Source: DATKNA01 sp963755755 (GTDB taxonomy: Bacteria; Actinomycetota; Actinomycetes; Actinomycetales; Kineosporiaceae). Taken from it: 64,000 nucleotides of DNA. Made by a program: the position numbers and the translations under genes. The notes below the pieces were generated by a model. That model made no database searches. It saw only the letters and a list, made by a program, of their open reading frames with translations, and was not told the origin of the DNA. The stretch is from NCBI GenBank assembly GCA_963755755.1, contig CAVWLJ010000018.1, forward strand, positions 1-64,000. The letters run 5' to 3'. Below are positions 50,873-58,355 of the stretch, one piece after another (position 1 is the stretch's first letter; every line of letters begins with the position of its first letter).

Positions 50873-51446
50873 GGTATCGAGACGAAGCGCTGAGTTTCTC
50901 GGGCGGAACTCTCGGGGACTGCGAGGTGGTCGACGTCGCCCGTGTGGCCTGCACAGACGTGCTCACGCTCGTCCGCCGGCCCGGCGCTCCGGTCCAGCCT
51001 GTGGCTCGCATGCTCAGGGCCACACCGACGAGGCGACGACCCCGGCCGCCGTCATCGCCACGGCGACCTTCGCGTGGCGGTAGCGGCGTCCGGGCCGGGA
51101 ACGACCACGTCGTGTCGTTCCCGGTACCTGCCCACGTAGTTCACGCTCGCCATGGCGACTCCCTGTCGACAATCGGCGTCAGGGTGATCGCCATCGCCGA
51201 GAAGGCCACACCCGCACGGCTCGCTGAGTCGGGCGATGAGCACCTGATACCGGTTGGTACCAGGGCGAGAACTCGTTCGGGTGGGGCGACCCACGGGTGA
51301 CGGAGTTCGCGGGCGTGCGGAGCTGCCGCTCATACGTCACGTCCGAGACGAAGACAGCCTTCGAGGTCCGTCGCGGATCAGGCCGGCCGGGCGCCCCGTC
51401 GGTTTCTCGCCCCATCTCATAAGTCAGGCAACGCATCACGAGCTGG

Positions 51447-52106
51447 TCAGCTGCCGGACTCAAGGAGTTGGCCGCGCAGGCCTCGATGGATGAAGTCGGC
51501 GTACGCCTGCAGGCTCCAGGCGGCGTCGAGGACGAGGAGCTCGTACAGCTCGGGGGAGGTGTACGCGTAGAGGACGTCACGCACGTCGTCGCGGCTGAGC
51601 TCGGCGCGTACCTGCCCGGTGCCCAGCAGGCGAGCCGCGTTGTGCGCCATGCGGTCGCGGCGTTGCAGGGCCATCTGGTCCCAGAGCTCGCGCATCTGCG
51701 GATCGGTGGCCGCAGACGAGCGCACCAGCAGCATGACGGGCGAGACCCGTGGCGCGACCTCCATGGACAGGGTGGCCCAGTGCCTGAGAATCGCGTCCGC
51801 GTCCGTCTCGCGCAGTGACATCGCGTCGGACCGTTCCGGGGCTGGAACCGGGCCGCTGCCCTGCAGTGCCGCCTCCTGGATCGCGGCGACGAGACCGGCC
51901 TTGCCGCCGTACGTCTTGTAGATCGTCTCCTGTGACGTGTGGGTGGCATCGGCCACAGCGCGCACGGTGACGGCGGCGTACCCCTCGCGCAGGAACAGCT
52001 CCTCGGCGACGCGGAGCACCAGGTGGCGACGCTCCGCCGCTCGTGCGCGGCGGCTGGAGGCGTCATACCTACGCCCACCCTTGACAGGCTCGCTCCCTGC
52101 GACCAT
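51447..52106 (-). CDS. TetR-family regulator
   Basis: The protein has 219 residues. HTH: AEELFLREGYAAVTVRAVAD then ATHTSQETIYKTYGGKAGLV. The effector domain contains ILRHWATLSMEVAPRVSPVM and LYAYTSPELYELLVLDAAWS. The start codon itself lies within a palindrome (52105-52117). It is divergent from the NTF2-like/NAD-binding pair, which it probably regulates. Confidence 0.8.
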   Translation of the reverse strand: MVAGSEPVKGGRRYDASSRRARAAERRHLVLRVAEELFLREGYAAVTVRAVADATHTSQETIYKTYGGKAGLVAAIQEAALQGSGPVPAPERSDAMSLRETDADAILRHWATLSMEVAPRVSPVMLLVRSSAATDPQMRELWDQMALQRRDRMAHNAARLLGTGQVRAELSRDDVRDVLYAYTSPELYELLVLDAAWSLQAYADFIHRGLRGQLLESGS

Positions 52107-52117
52107 GCTCCGAGCAT
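52105..52117. promoter_or_regulatory. Palindromic operator between TetR and the NTF2-like gene
   Basis: ATGCTCCGAGCAT is a 6+1+6 palindrome covering the TetR start codon. TTGACA (52081-52086) lies 17 bases before CATGCT (52104-52109) on the plus strand, so the same site would overlap a -10 element reading toward the NTF2-like gene. An A/T-rich patch follows (to 52125). Confidence 0.45.
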
Positions 52118-52154
52118 ATTAGATACAGCGCGATGGAACCAATACGGAGGTCGG

Positions 52155-52582
52155 ATGGACGCCAAGGACGACGACGGCCCTGCGGCGATGCTGCGCGGCT
52201 CGAGGCCGCCACGAACGCTCACGACCTCGAGGGGCTGATCGACTGCTTCTCCGCGGACTACGAGAACGAGACCCCCGTGCATCCGGCGCGTGGCTTCAGC
52301 GGCCGTCAGCAGGTGCACCGAAACTGGCAGACGATCTTCGCCGGTGTTCCCGACTTGCACGCCCGTGTCCTGCGTTCGGTCAGCACCGGCAACGAGGTGT
52401 GGAGCGAGTGGGAGATGTCCGGTCACCGACGGGACGGCGCCGAGCATCTGATGCGAGGCGTCATCATCTTCACCGTCAGTCAGGGACGTGCCTCCCGAGC
52501 CCGGTTCTACCTGGAACCGGTCGATGCGGCCGACAGCGACGTGAACGCGGCGGTCGGCGCGGCAGTCGGCACCGGGCCATGA
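52155..52582 (+). CDS. NTF2/SnoaL-like protein, probable frameshift near the start
   Basis: The protein has about 142 residues. The body is intact: RLEAATNAHDLEGLIDCFSA, VHPARGFSGRQQVHRNWQTI, FAGVPDLHARVLRSV and the end GVIIFTVSQGRASRARFYLE. The best start is the ATG at 52155 (MDAKDDDGPAAML), five bases after GGAGG, but it is one frame off; a one-base slip at about 52190-52202 joins them. The only in-frame ATG (52133) lies on the promoter and gives an Arg-rich N-terminus. Coupled to the next gene by ATGA. Confidence 0.65.
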
Positions 52583-53460
52583 TCCTCGTCGCCGGTGGCA
52601 GCGGACGGCTCGGCGCCGAGCTGATCCCCTCTCTACTCGCCGACGGGGTGCCGGTCCGAGTCCTGACGCGGAACCCGGCTCGCGCCGAACATCTGCGCCG
52701 ACTCGGCGCCCAGATCGTCACCGGCGACGTCCGGAGCCCCGCGACGCTCGAGAGTGCCACGTCCGGTGTGGCGACCGTCGTGTCCGCGATCCACGGCTTC
52801 GCGGTCAGCGACGGCGGGACCCCCGCCCGCGTGGACCGGAACGGCAACGCCGCCCTCATCGATGTGGCTGACGCGGCGGGGGCGCGCATCGTCCTGCTGT
52901 CCGTCCTCGGCGCTGCCCCGGATCACCCGCTGGCACTGTTCCGGATGAAGGCCGCTGCTGAGCACCACCTGCGCGCCCATGCGCGTCGCTGGACGATCGT
53001 GCGGTCCGCCTCGTTCGCCGAGCTGCAGATCGATCTGCTGTGCCGCACTGCCGGCGCCGCCAAGGCCCCGGTCGTCCTCGGCCGGGGCGAGAACCCGATC
53101 AATGTCGTCTCCGTTCCGGACGTGGCGACCGCCGTTGCTGCCTCAGCCACCGGCGGCCAGTTCACCGGCCGCATCCTCGACGTGGCCGGCCCCGAGGACC
53201 TCACCCTCGAGCAACTCGCGCACGCAGCCCGACGCCGCCTCGGACGAACCGATCTGCCCCTGCGCCACGTGCCACGAGGGCTCCTGAGGGTCCTGGCCGC
53301 GACGGAACGCCTCCCACGGATCCCCCTGGGGCAGATCGCAGCCCTCGCCGTCGCGCTGGACACCATGCCCATGACCTACGAAGCACTGCACGACCCAGGG
53401 GCAGTGACCTGGCGCGGCACCCGCACCCTCGCCGAACTCTGCGCGTCCGCGGCGACCTGA
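52579..53460 (+). CDS. NAD(P)-binding NmrA-like protein (atypical SDR)
   Basis: The protein has 293 residues. The Rossmann start ILVAGGSGRLGAELIPSLLA is followed by LTRNPARAEHLRRLGAQIVT, GDVRSPATLESATSGV and IVLLSVLGAAPDHPLALFRM. It lacks a YxxxK pair, as do NmrA/HSCARG redox sensors and related atypical SDRs. The C-terminal part, VVSVPDVATAVAASATGG, is the usual substrate-side segment. Operon with the NTF2-like gene under the divergent TetR. Confidence 0.75.
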   Translation: MILVAGGSGRLGAELIPSLLADGVPVRVLTRNPARAEHLRRLGAQIVTGDVRSPATLESATSGVATVVSAIHGFAVSDGGTPARVDRNGNAALIDVADAAGARIVLLSVLGAAPDHPLALFRMKAAAEHHLRAHARRWTIVRSASFAELQIDLLCRTAGAAKAPVVLGRGENPINVVSVPDVATAVAASATGGQFTGRILDVAGPEDLTLEQLAHAARRRLGRTDLPLRHVPRGLLRVLAATERLPRIPLGQIAALAVALDTMPMTYEALHDPGAVTWRGTRTLAELCASAAT

Positions 53461-53567
53461 TCCCTCAGGCGGGGCCGACAGTGAACGTGCTCTCGGCACC
53501 GGTCTGGCGGCCGTCAGGGGCACGTGCCGAACGGCGACGAGCGGGCTGAGGAACGAGAATAGGCGCC

Positions 53568-53924
53568 GTGGCATCTGATCCTGGCGACGGCGCCGAGGCA
53601 GCGTCCCGACGAGCGGAACAGCTCACCGAGGAGGCCCACCGAAGTCACGAACTCGCCCGTGAGGCTCACCAGGCGACGGGGAGAACCGTCGGCGCCCTCG
53701 CTCGGATGCACGACCAGATGGCCGCGGCGCACGAGCGCGTTGCCGACCTTCAGGAGACTCGCGCGAACCGCCCCGGCGCGGAGTCGGCGGAACGGGAGGA
53801 CCTGCTCACGAGCGCGGCCGAACACCGGGAGCACGCGGTCGCGGACAGGCACGAGGCGGACGTCGGTCGCCGTGAGGCAGCCAAGGACCGTGATGCGGCT
53901 GACCTGCGGCCCGAGGACAGCTGA
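53568..53924 (+). CDS. Small coiled-coil hypothetical protein
   Basis: The protein has 118 residues, highly charged and continuously helical: RRAEQLTEEAHRSHELAREA, HQATGRTVGALARMHDQMAA, AAEHREHAVADRHEADVGRR. Many His/Glu/Arg in heptad-like spacing suggest a coiled coil. GTG start at 53568. The opposite strand is open too but has no fold-like features. Function unknown. Confidence 0.5.
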   Translation: MASDPGDGAEAASRRAEQLTEEAHRSHELAREAHQATGRTVGALARMHDQMAAAHERVADLQETRANRPGAESAEREDLLTSAAEHREHAVADRHEADVGRREAAKDRDAADLRPEDS

Positions 53925-54089
53925 GAGGTCGCTCGTTCCGCGCCACTTGCTCTCCGTGCGCCATTGGCTGGACGAGCCCCGCCGGGTCCGCGTAGGCGGC
54001 CGCGCCTCCTGTTCATCCGCTCCTAGCGGTGCAACTCTGGACAACATGCCTCTCTCGCCCGTCTCCAGGCCGGCTTTCCCGAGCCACCC

Positions 54090-54368
54090 GTGGTGAGTCC
54101 GCGGCACGTGACCGAAGTGCCTGAGCCCAGCAACCCGACCTGGTCAGGTGGGGGCCCCCACACCTGGGATGTGGGTCATTGGGTCAACGAACCCCCCGGT
54201 GGCCACGACGTAGGAGAAGCGCTCCAGGTCCTTCAAGCAATCCGAATCCTGCAGCGCTGGGTGGCGGCACGTCCGCTGGACGCCGACGCCCTGCACCTCA
54301 CCTCGACAAGCCTCACGCTCACCGACGGCGAGCACGTGGTCGCGACGATTCCCATCCCCGTCGCCTGA
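54090..54368 (+). CDS. Small hypothetical protein
   Basis: The protein has 92 residues. A polar N-terminus leads into a helix EALQVLQAIRILQRWVAARP and a beta hairpin DALHLTSTSLTLTDGEHVVA ending TIPIPVA. This looks like a compact folded unit. No family recognised. It converges on the epoxide hydrolase gene, 79 bases away. Confidence 0.5.
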   Translation: MVSPRHVTEVPEPSNPTWSGGGPHTWDVGHWVNEPPGGHDVGEALQVLQAIRILQRWVAARPLDADALHLTSTSLTLTDGEHVVATIPIPVA

Positions 54369-54447
54369 CCCCGGGCCCGGAGGGCGAACGGCGTCCTGGT
54401 CGGCTTGTGGGCGGACGCGGCTGGAAGGGGCCGGGTGTGCTGGGGCA

Positions 54448-55635
54448 TCACCGCAGATGCTGGAAGAAGCTGCGGAGGTCGGCCACCAGCAGTTCGGGAA
54501 CCTCCAGAGCCGGGAAGTGACCGCCATGCTCGTGCTCGAACCACGAGCGGATATCCGGGTAGCGGCGGGCGGCCCAGCGCCGGGAGGGTCGGGGCACCTC
54601 TGCGCCGAAGATCGATGCACCGACGGGCACGTGGACCTGGTCAGCGAGTGTGCCGTTGATCCACCCCGAGACCTTGTCGATGCTCTCCGCGTACAGACGG
54701 GCCGAAGACGCCGCGGTGCCGCTCAGCCAGTAGAGCGTGATCTGGTCCAGGATGTCGTCCCGCGACAGCGCACCCAGTCGGTCTCCGTCTCGGGCGACGG
54801 CCGCGTCGCTCCAGGTGAGGAGCTTCTCGCTCATCCAGGCACACAGGCCGGCGGGGGAGTCGAGCAGGGCGTAGCCGAGCGTCTGCGGCGCCGTGCGGTG
54901 GACCTCGGAGTACGCCGACGCGGATCGTCCGCGCTCCTCCAGGTCCGACAGGGCTCGTCGCTCTACGTCGGTGAAGTCCTCGACCGCTGCCGGATCGGGC
55001 CCGGCCAGTGGCGGAACGAGGTGTATCCCGGCGACGTGTTCGGCGTCCTGTGCTCCGAGAGCACTGGAGATGCTCGTGCCCCAATCACTGCCGGCCGCGC
55101 CGTAGCGGCTGTAGCCCAGGCCCTCCATCAGCTGCGCCCAGGCGTTCGCGATCCGTTCGATTCCCCAACCGGGACCGTTGGGCTTGGCGCTGAAACCATA
55201 GCCGGGTAGGGAAGGAATCACGACATCGAAGGCGTCTTCACGCGCACCACCGTGCCGGACCGGGTCGGTCAAAGGTCCGACGAGTCCGAGCAACTCCAGC
55301 ACCGAACCGGGCCAGCCGTGCGTGAGTACCAGGGGCAGGGCGCGCGGATGCGGCGACCGAGCATGCAGTACGTGCAACTGCAGATCGTTCACGCTCACGA
55401 GATATTGCGGCACTGCATTGAGCCGCGCCTCGGCGACCCGCCAGTCGTAATGCTCGGTCCAATACCGGCACAGGCCCTGGACGACGTCCAGAGGCACGCC
55501 GTGAGTCCATGCCGGCACCGGCGCCGGCTCAGGCCAGCGCGTACGGATCAGTCGGGTGCGCAGGTCGACCAGATCGGACTCAGGGACGTGCACCTGGAAC
55601 GGCCGGACGTCGAGGGGCATCGGTGCCTCCGTCAT
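54448..55635 (-). CDS. Epoxide hydrolase (EHN-type alpha/beta hydrolase)
   Basis: The protein has 395 residues. An EHN N-terminal domain (FQVHVPESDLVDLRTRLIRT, LCRYWTEHYDWRVAEARLN) precedes the alpha/beta hydrolase: oxyanion motif HGWPGSVLE, SLPGYGFSAKP, nucleophile Asp in GAAGSDWGTSIS, acid-side region and His in HGGHFPALEVP. It should open epoxides to diols through an ester intermediate, as in microsomal/juvenile-hormone-type hydrolases. It stands alone between hypothetical genes; no substrate is implied. Confidence 0.85.
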   Translation of the reverse strand: MTEAPMPLDVRPFQVHVPESDLVDLRTRLIRTRWPEPAPVPAWTHGVPLDVVQGLCRYWTEHYDWRVAEARLNAVPQYLVSVNDLQLHVLHARSPHPRALPLVLTHGWPGSVLELLGLVGPLTDPVRHGGAREDAFDVVIPSLPGYGFSAKPNGPGWGIERIANAWAQLMEGLGYSRYGAAGSDWGTSISSALGAQDAEHVAGIHLVPPLAGPDPAAVEDFTDVERRALSDLEERGRSASAYSEVHRTAPQTLGYALLDSPAGLCAWMSEKLLTWSDAAVARDGDRLGALSRDDILDQITLYWLSGTAASSARLYAESIDKVSGWINGTLADQVHVPVGASIFGAEVPRPSRRWAARRYPDIRSWFEHEHGGHFPALEVPELLVADLRSFFQHLR

Positions 55636-55671
55636 GCTCGTACGCCTATCAGCAGCGCTTGCTGAGGCGGA

Positions 55672-56412
55672 TCATGCGCCCGACTGGACCGGCTGGCGGA
55701 CACCATGGCGCATTGTGCCGACTGATGCGATCTGGCTATCGGTCCTGCCGGTCCCGGCGCTGAAGCCTTTGACCAGCAGCCAGACGGCGATGACCATCTC
55801 CCAGATGGCCACGGGCAGGAAGAGCAGGTAGTAGCCGGTCACAGGATCGTCGCTGAACAGCGACAGCAGGCAGGCGGTCGCCATCAGGAGCGCCCCCGCC
55901 AAGCCCCAGGCCGACAGCCATCGCGGAACGAGTCGTGACCGGTAGAACACGACGGAGTACATGAAGCTACCGACGCTGAAGGCGCAGACCCCCGCGAGAG
56001 TGGAGTGGTCGCGCACGCTCAGCACGTAGTCGGCCACCGCCTGAATCGGGGCTCGATCTGCCGCTGGTGCCGTCGAAAGCTGCCTGCCGAGGGTCGTGAT
56101 GGACAGCAGGCTCACGACCGCGGCGGTGTAGAAGGCCGCCTCGATGGTCCTGAAGACGACTGCTCCCAACGCCAGCGCGGCGTTGGTCTTCTTCAGCAGC
56201 GGGTAGAGGGCGACGGCGATGCCGACACTGGTGCCCGCCGCGACCAGGTAGATCAGCGCAGAAGCGGCCATCCGGTTGGCATGGCCGGCGACGCCGGTCA
56301 GGTAGTCCGGCCCGGTGAGGCTTGGCAAGAGCGCAGCTGCCGCGACGGCGGCGACGGTCGCAACAATGAACAGCGACCCTGTCGCGATCGAGATCCTTCG
56401 AGTTGAGTTCAC
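55672..56412 (-). CDS. DUF4386 membrane protein
   Basis: The protein has 246 residues with six to seven helices: ISIATGSLFIVATVAAVAAA, ASALIYLVAAGTSVGIAVAL, LALGAVVFRTIEAAFYTAAV, and RSRLVPRWLSAWGLAGALL. VVFRTIEAAFY and the Arg-Pro-Arg loop are DUF4386 signatures. GTG at 56412 (VNSTRRISI). Two TetR operators lie just upstream and overlap its promoter, so expression is almost certainly controlled by the divergent TetR gene. Function unknown. Confidence 0.8.
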   Translation of the reverse strand: MNSTRRISIATGSLFIVATVAAVAAAALLPSLTGPDYLTGVAGHANRMAASALIYLVAAGTSVGIAVALYPLLKKTNAALALGAVVFRTIEAAFYTAAVVSLLSITTLGRQLSTAPAADRAPIQAVADYVLSVRDHSTLAGVCAFSVGSFMYSVVFYRSRLVPRWLSAWGLAGALLMATACLLSLFSDDPVTGYYLLFLPVAIWEMVIAVWLLVKGFSAGTGRTDSQIASVGTMRHGVRQPVQSGA

Positions 56413-56441
56413 GGCGGCGCCCGTCCCTGGAGAGTGATGGT

Positions 56442-56496
56442 GGTGTACGACGTACACCTTCGCGCCAAGCTAGAGTGTACGCAGTACACCTGTCAA
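56442..56496. promoter_or_regulatory. Two TetR operators on the DUF4386 promoter
   Basis: GGTGTACGACGTACACC (56442-56458) and GTGTACGCAGTACAC (56475-56489) share GTGTAC-N3-GTACAC. Their centres are 32 bases apart, three helical turns. On the minus strand TTGACA (56496-56491), 18 bases, TAGCTT (56472-56467) form the DUF4386 promoter; operator 2 fills its spacer and operator 1 lies just downstream. Confidence 0.75.
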
Positions 56497-56532
56497 GGGT
56501 GCGGTGAGCTAGGCAAGCGAGAGGTTGTGCGG

Positions 56533-57321
56533 ATGAGTCAGGCCGTCAGGGATGCACCGGGCGCGCGCCGGGCCAGAGTCAATCGGGACCGGGCGCTGCG
56601 TGCCGCCGTCGCACTCGCCGACGAGGCGGGCCTGGAGTCGCTCACGATGCGCAGCCTGGCGCACGAACTGGGCGTGGTGCCGATGGCGCTCTACAAGCAC
56701 GTGGCCAACAAGGATGATCTCCTCGACGGGATGGTGGACGTCATCATCGGCGAGATCGATCCCGCGATCGTCGGCGCGGACTGGAGGAGCGCGGTCCGAG
56801 AGCGCATCCTCTCGGCACGACGAGCACTGCTGCGCCATCCCTGGGCTCGTTCTGCGATCGAGTCACGGACGACCATGACCCCCGTCGTACTCGAGTACAT
56901 GGAGTCGATGATCGGCCTGTTCCGGGCCGGTGGCTTCTCGGTCGATCTGACCCATCACGTCCTGCACGCCCTCGCGGGGCGGATCTGGGGGTTCACCCAG
57001 GAGGTGTTCACCGACCAGCCGACCCCGGAGGGCGCGGCAGTTGACCGCGAAGCGCAGGCCGCGGCGCTGGACGAGATGGCGACCAGGTACCCCTACAGCC
57101 ACGAGTTGGCCACGGCGATCGCGCACGACGAGACCTCGGTCGTCGGGGGAGGCTGCGACGACCAGTTCGAGTTCGAGTTCGCCCTCGATATCTTGCTGGA
57201 CGGGTTCGAACGACTCCACCGGCAGGGCTGGACCTCCGCCGGTCGCCAGAAGGGAGCCGTCGGGGAGGCCGGCGTGGCGAACACCCTCGACGGTGAGCAG
57301 GGCGCAGGGCTGGTTGTGTAG
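56533..57321 (+). CDS. TetR-family regulator (TetR_C_1-like)
   Basis: The protein has 262 residues. HTH: AAVALADEAGLESLTMRSLA then HELGVVPMALYKHVANKDDL. The larger effector domain (DWRSAVRERILSARRALLRH, LTHHVLHALAGRIWGFTQEV, FEFALDILLDGFERLHRQGW) is that of the tetracycline-repressor class. The ATG at 56533 (MSQAVRDAP) follows GAGAGG; the open frame upstream runs over the operators. It should bind the two GTGTAC-N3-GTACAC sites and repress DUF4386 and itself. Confidence 0.85.
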   Translation: MSQAVRDAPGARRARVNRDRALRAAVALADEAGLESLTMRSLAHELGVVPMALYKHVANKDDLLDGMVDVIIGEIDPAIVGADWRSAVRERILSARRALLRHPWARSAIESRTTMTPVVLEYMESMIGLFRAGGFSVDLTHHVLHALAGRIWGFTQEVFTDQPTPEGAAVDREAQAAALDEMATRYPYSHELATAIAHDETSVVGGGCDDQFEFEFALDILLDGFERLHRQGWTSAGRQKGAVGEAGVANTLDGEQGAGLVV

Positions 57322-57365
57322 CCCGAGAAAGCAAGGCGTCGTCCTGGTTCGGCTGAGCAGAGCCC

Positions 57366-58355
57366 TCAGGGGCGCCCAGCCGGGCTCGGCGACCGGGAGT
57401 ACCAGTCGCTCACCCGGCGGAACCCCTCGTCGAGGGTCACCGAGGGCTGCCAGCCCAGGGTGGTGCGCGTCCGCCGTTGGTCGAACCAGTGCGCGGTCGC
57501 CAGCTGCTCGGCCAGGAAGCGGGTGAGCGGGGGGACCGACCGACGGCGTGTCGCCGTCCACACTCCTTCCGCAGCGGCACCGGCCGCCCATGCCGCGGCG
57601 AACGGCACCCGGCCACGTGGCCCGGGGACTCCGGCCGCGCGGCACAGCCGGGCGAGGATCTCGGCGACCGGTCGCGGCTCCCCGTTGGAGACGACGAGGG
57701 CCTGGCCGTGCACCGGTCCGCACACGTCCACGGCCGCGATCAGGGCGGCTGCGGCGTTGTCGACGTAGGTCGTGTCGATGAGGGCGGCGCCGGACCCGAT
57801 CACGGGCAGCCGCCGCGCCCGCGCCCGCTCGACGATGCGATCGACGAGCTGGGGGTCACCCGGCCCCCACACCAGGTGAGGGCGGATCGCGAGCACGGCC
57901 AGGGAGGGCGAGTCGGCGGCAAGCGCGGCCGACTCCGCCATGGCCTTGGAGCGGGAGTAGCGGCCGCGGGCGCGGGCCGCATCGGCCGGCCCGGCACCGA
58001 CGCCACTCAACGCCGTCCCCGCGTGTGCCACCGACGGGGACGAGACGTGCACCAGCCGGGCGACGCCCGCGCTCCGGCACGCGAGGACGACGCTGCGCGT
58101 GCCCTCGATGTTGGCGGAGACGTACTCCGCCCACGGGCCGGTGACGTCGACCTTGGCAGCCAGGTGCAGCACGGCGTCCTGGGCTCGTGCAGCCCGCTCG
58201 ACGACGCCGCGGTCGGCGACGTCGCCCAGCACCTCTCGGCACGGCAGGCCGGAGGGACGGCGCTGCAGCACGGTCACCTCGTCGCCGCGCGCGAGCAGCC
58301 TGTTGGCGGCGGCCCGGCCCAGCATCCCGCTCGCCCCGGTGACCAGGACCCTCAC
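57366..58355 (-). CDS. oleD: OleD, 2-alkyl-3-oxoalkanoate reductase
   Basis: The 329-residue extended-SDR enzyme of the 3-beta-hydroxysteroid dehydrogenase family has cofactor loop VTGASGMLGRAAA, LHLAAKVDVTGPW, VHVSSPSVAH and catalytic YSRSK, then LAIRPHLVWGPGDPQLV. In olefin biosynthesis OleD reduces the 2-alkyl-3-ketoacid made by OleA to the beta-hydroxy acid, using NADPH. Its ATG overlaps the oleBC stop by four bases, and the gene order oleA-oleBC-oleD matches that known from Micrococcus luteus. On its own it could be called a generic NAD-dependent epimerase; the context decides. Confidence 0.8.
   Translation of the reverse strand: MRVLVTGASGMLGRAAANRLLARGDEVTVLQRRPSGLPCREVLGDVADRGVVERAARAQDAVLHLAAKVDVTGPWAEYVSANIEGTRSVVLACRSAGVARLVHVSSPSVAHAGTALSGVGAGPADAARARGRYSRSKAMAESAALAADSPSLAVLAIRPHLVWGPGDPQLVDRIVERARARRLPVIGSGAALIDTTYVDNAAAALIAAVDVCGPVHGQALVVSNGEPRPVAEILARLCRAAGVPGPRGRVPFAAAWAAGAAAEGVWTATRRRSVPPLTRFLAEQLATAHWFDQRRTRTTLGWQPSVTLDEGFRRVSDWYSRSPSPAGRP

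Noticed and set aside
57366..58355. Sterol dehydrogenase/epimerase reading of the reductase
   Set aside because: Family similarity is real, but coupling to oleA and oleBC makes OleD more likely than a steroid or sugar enzyme.
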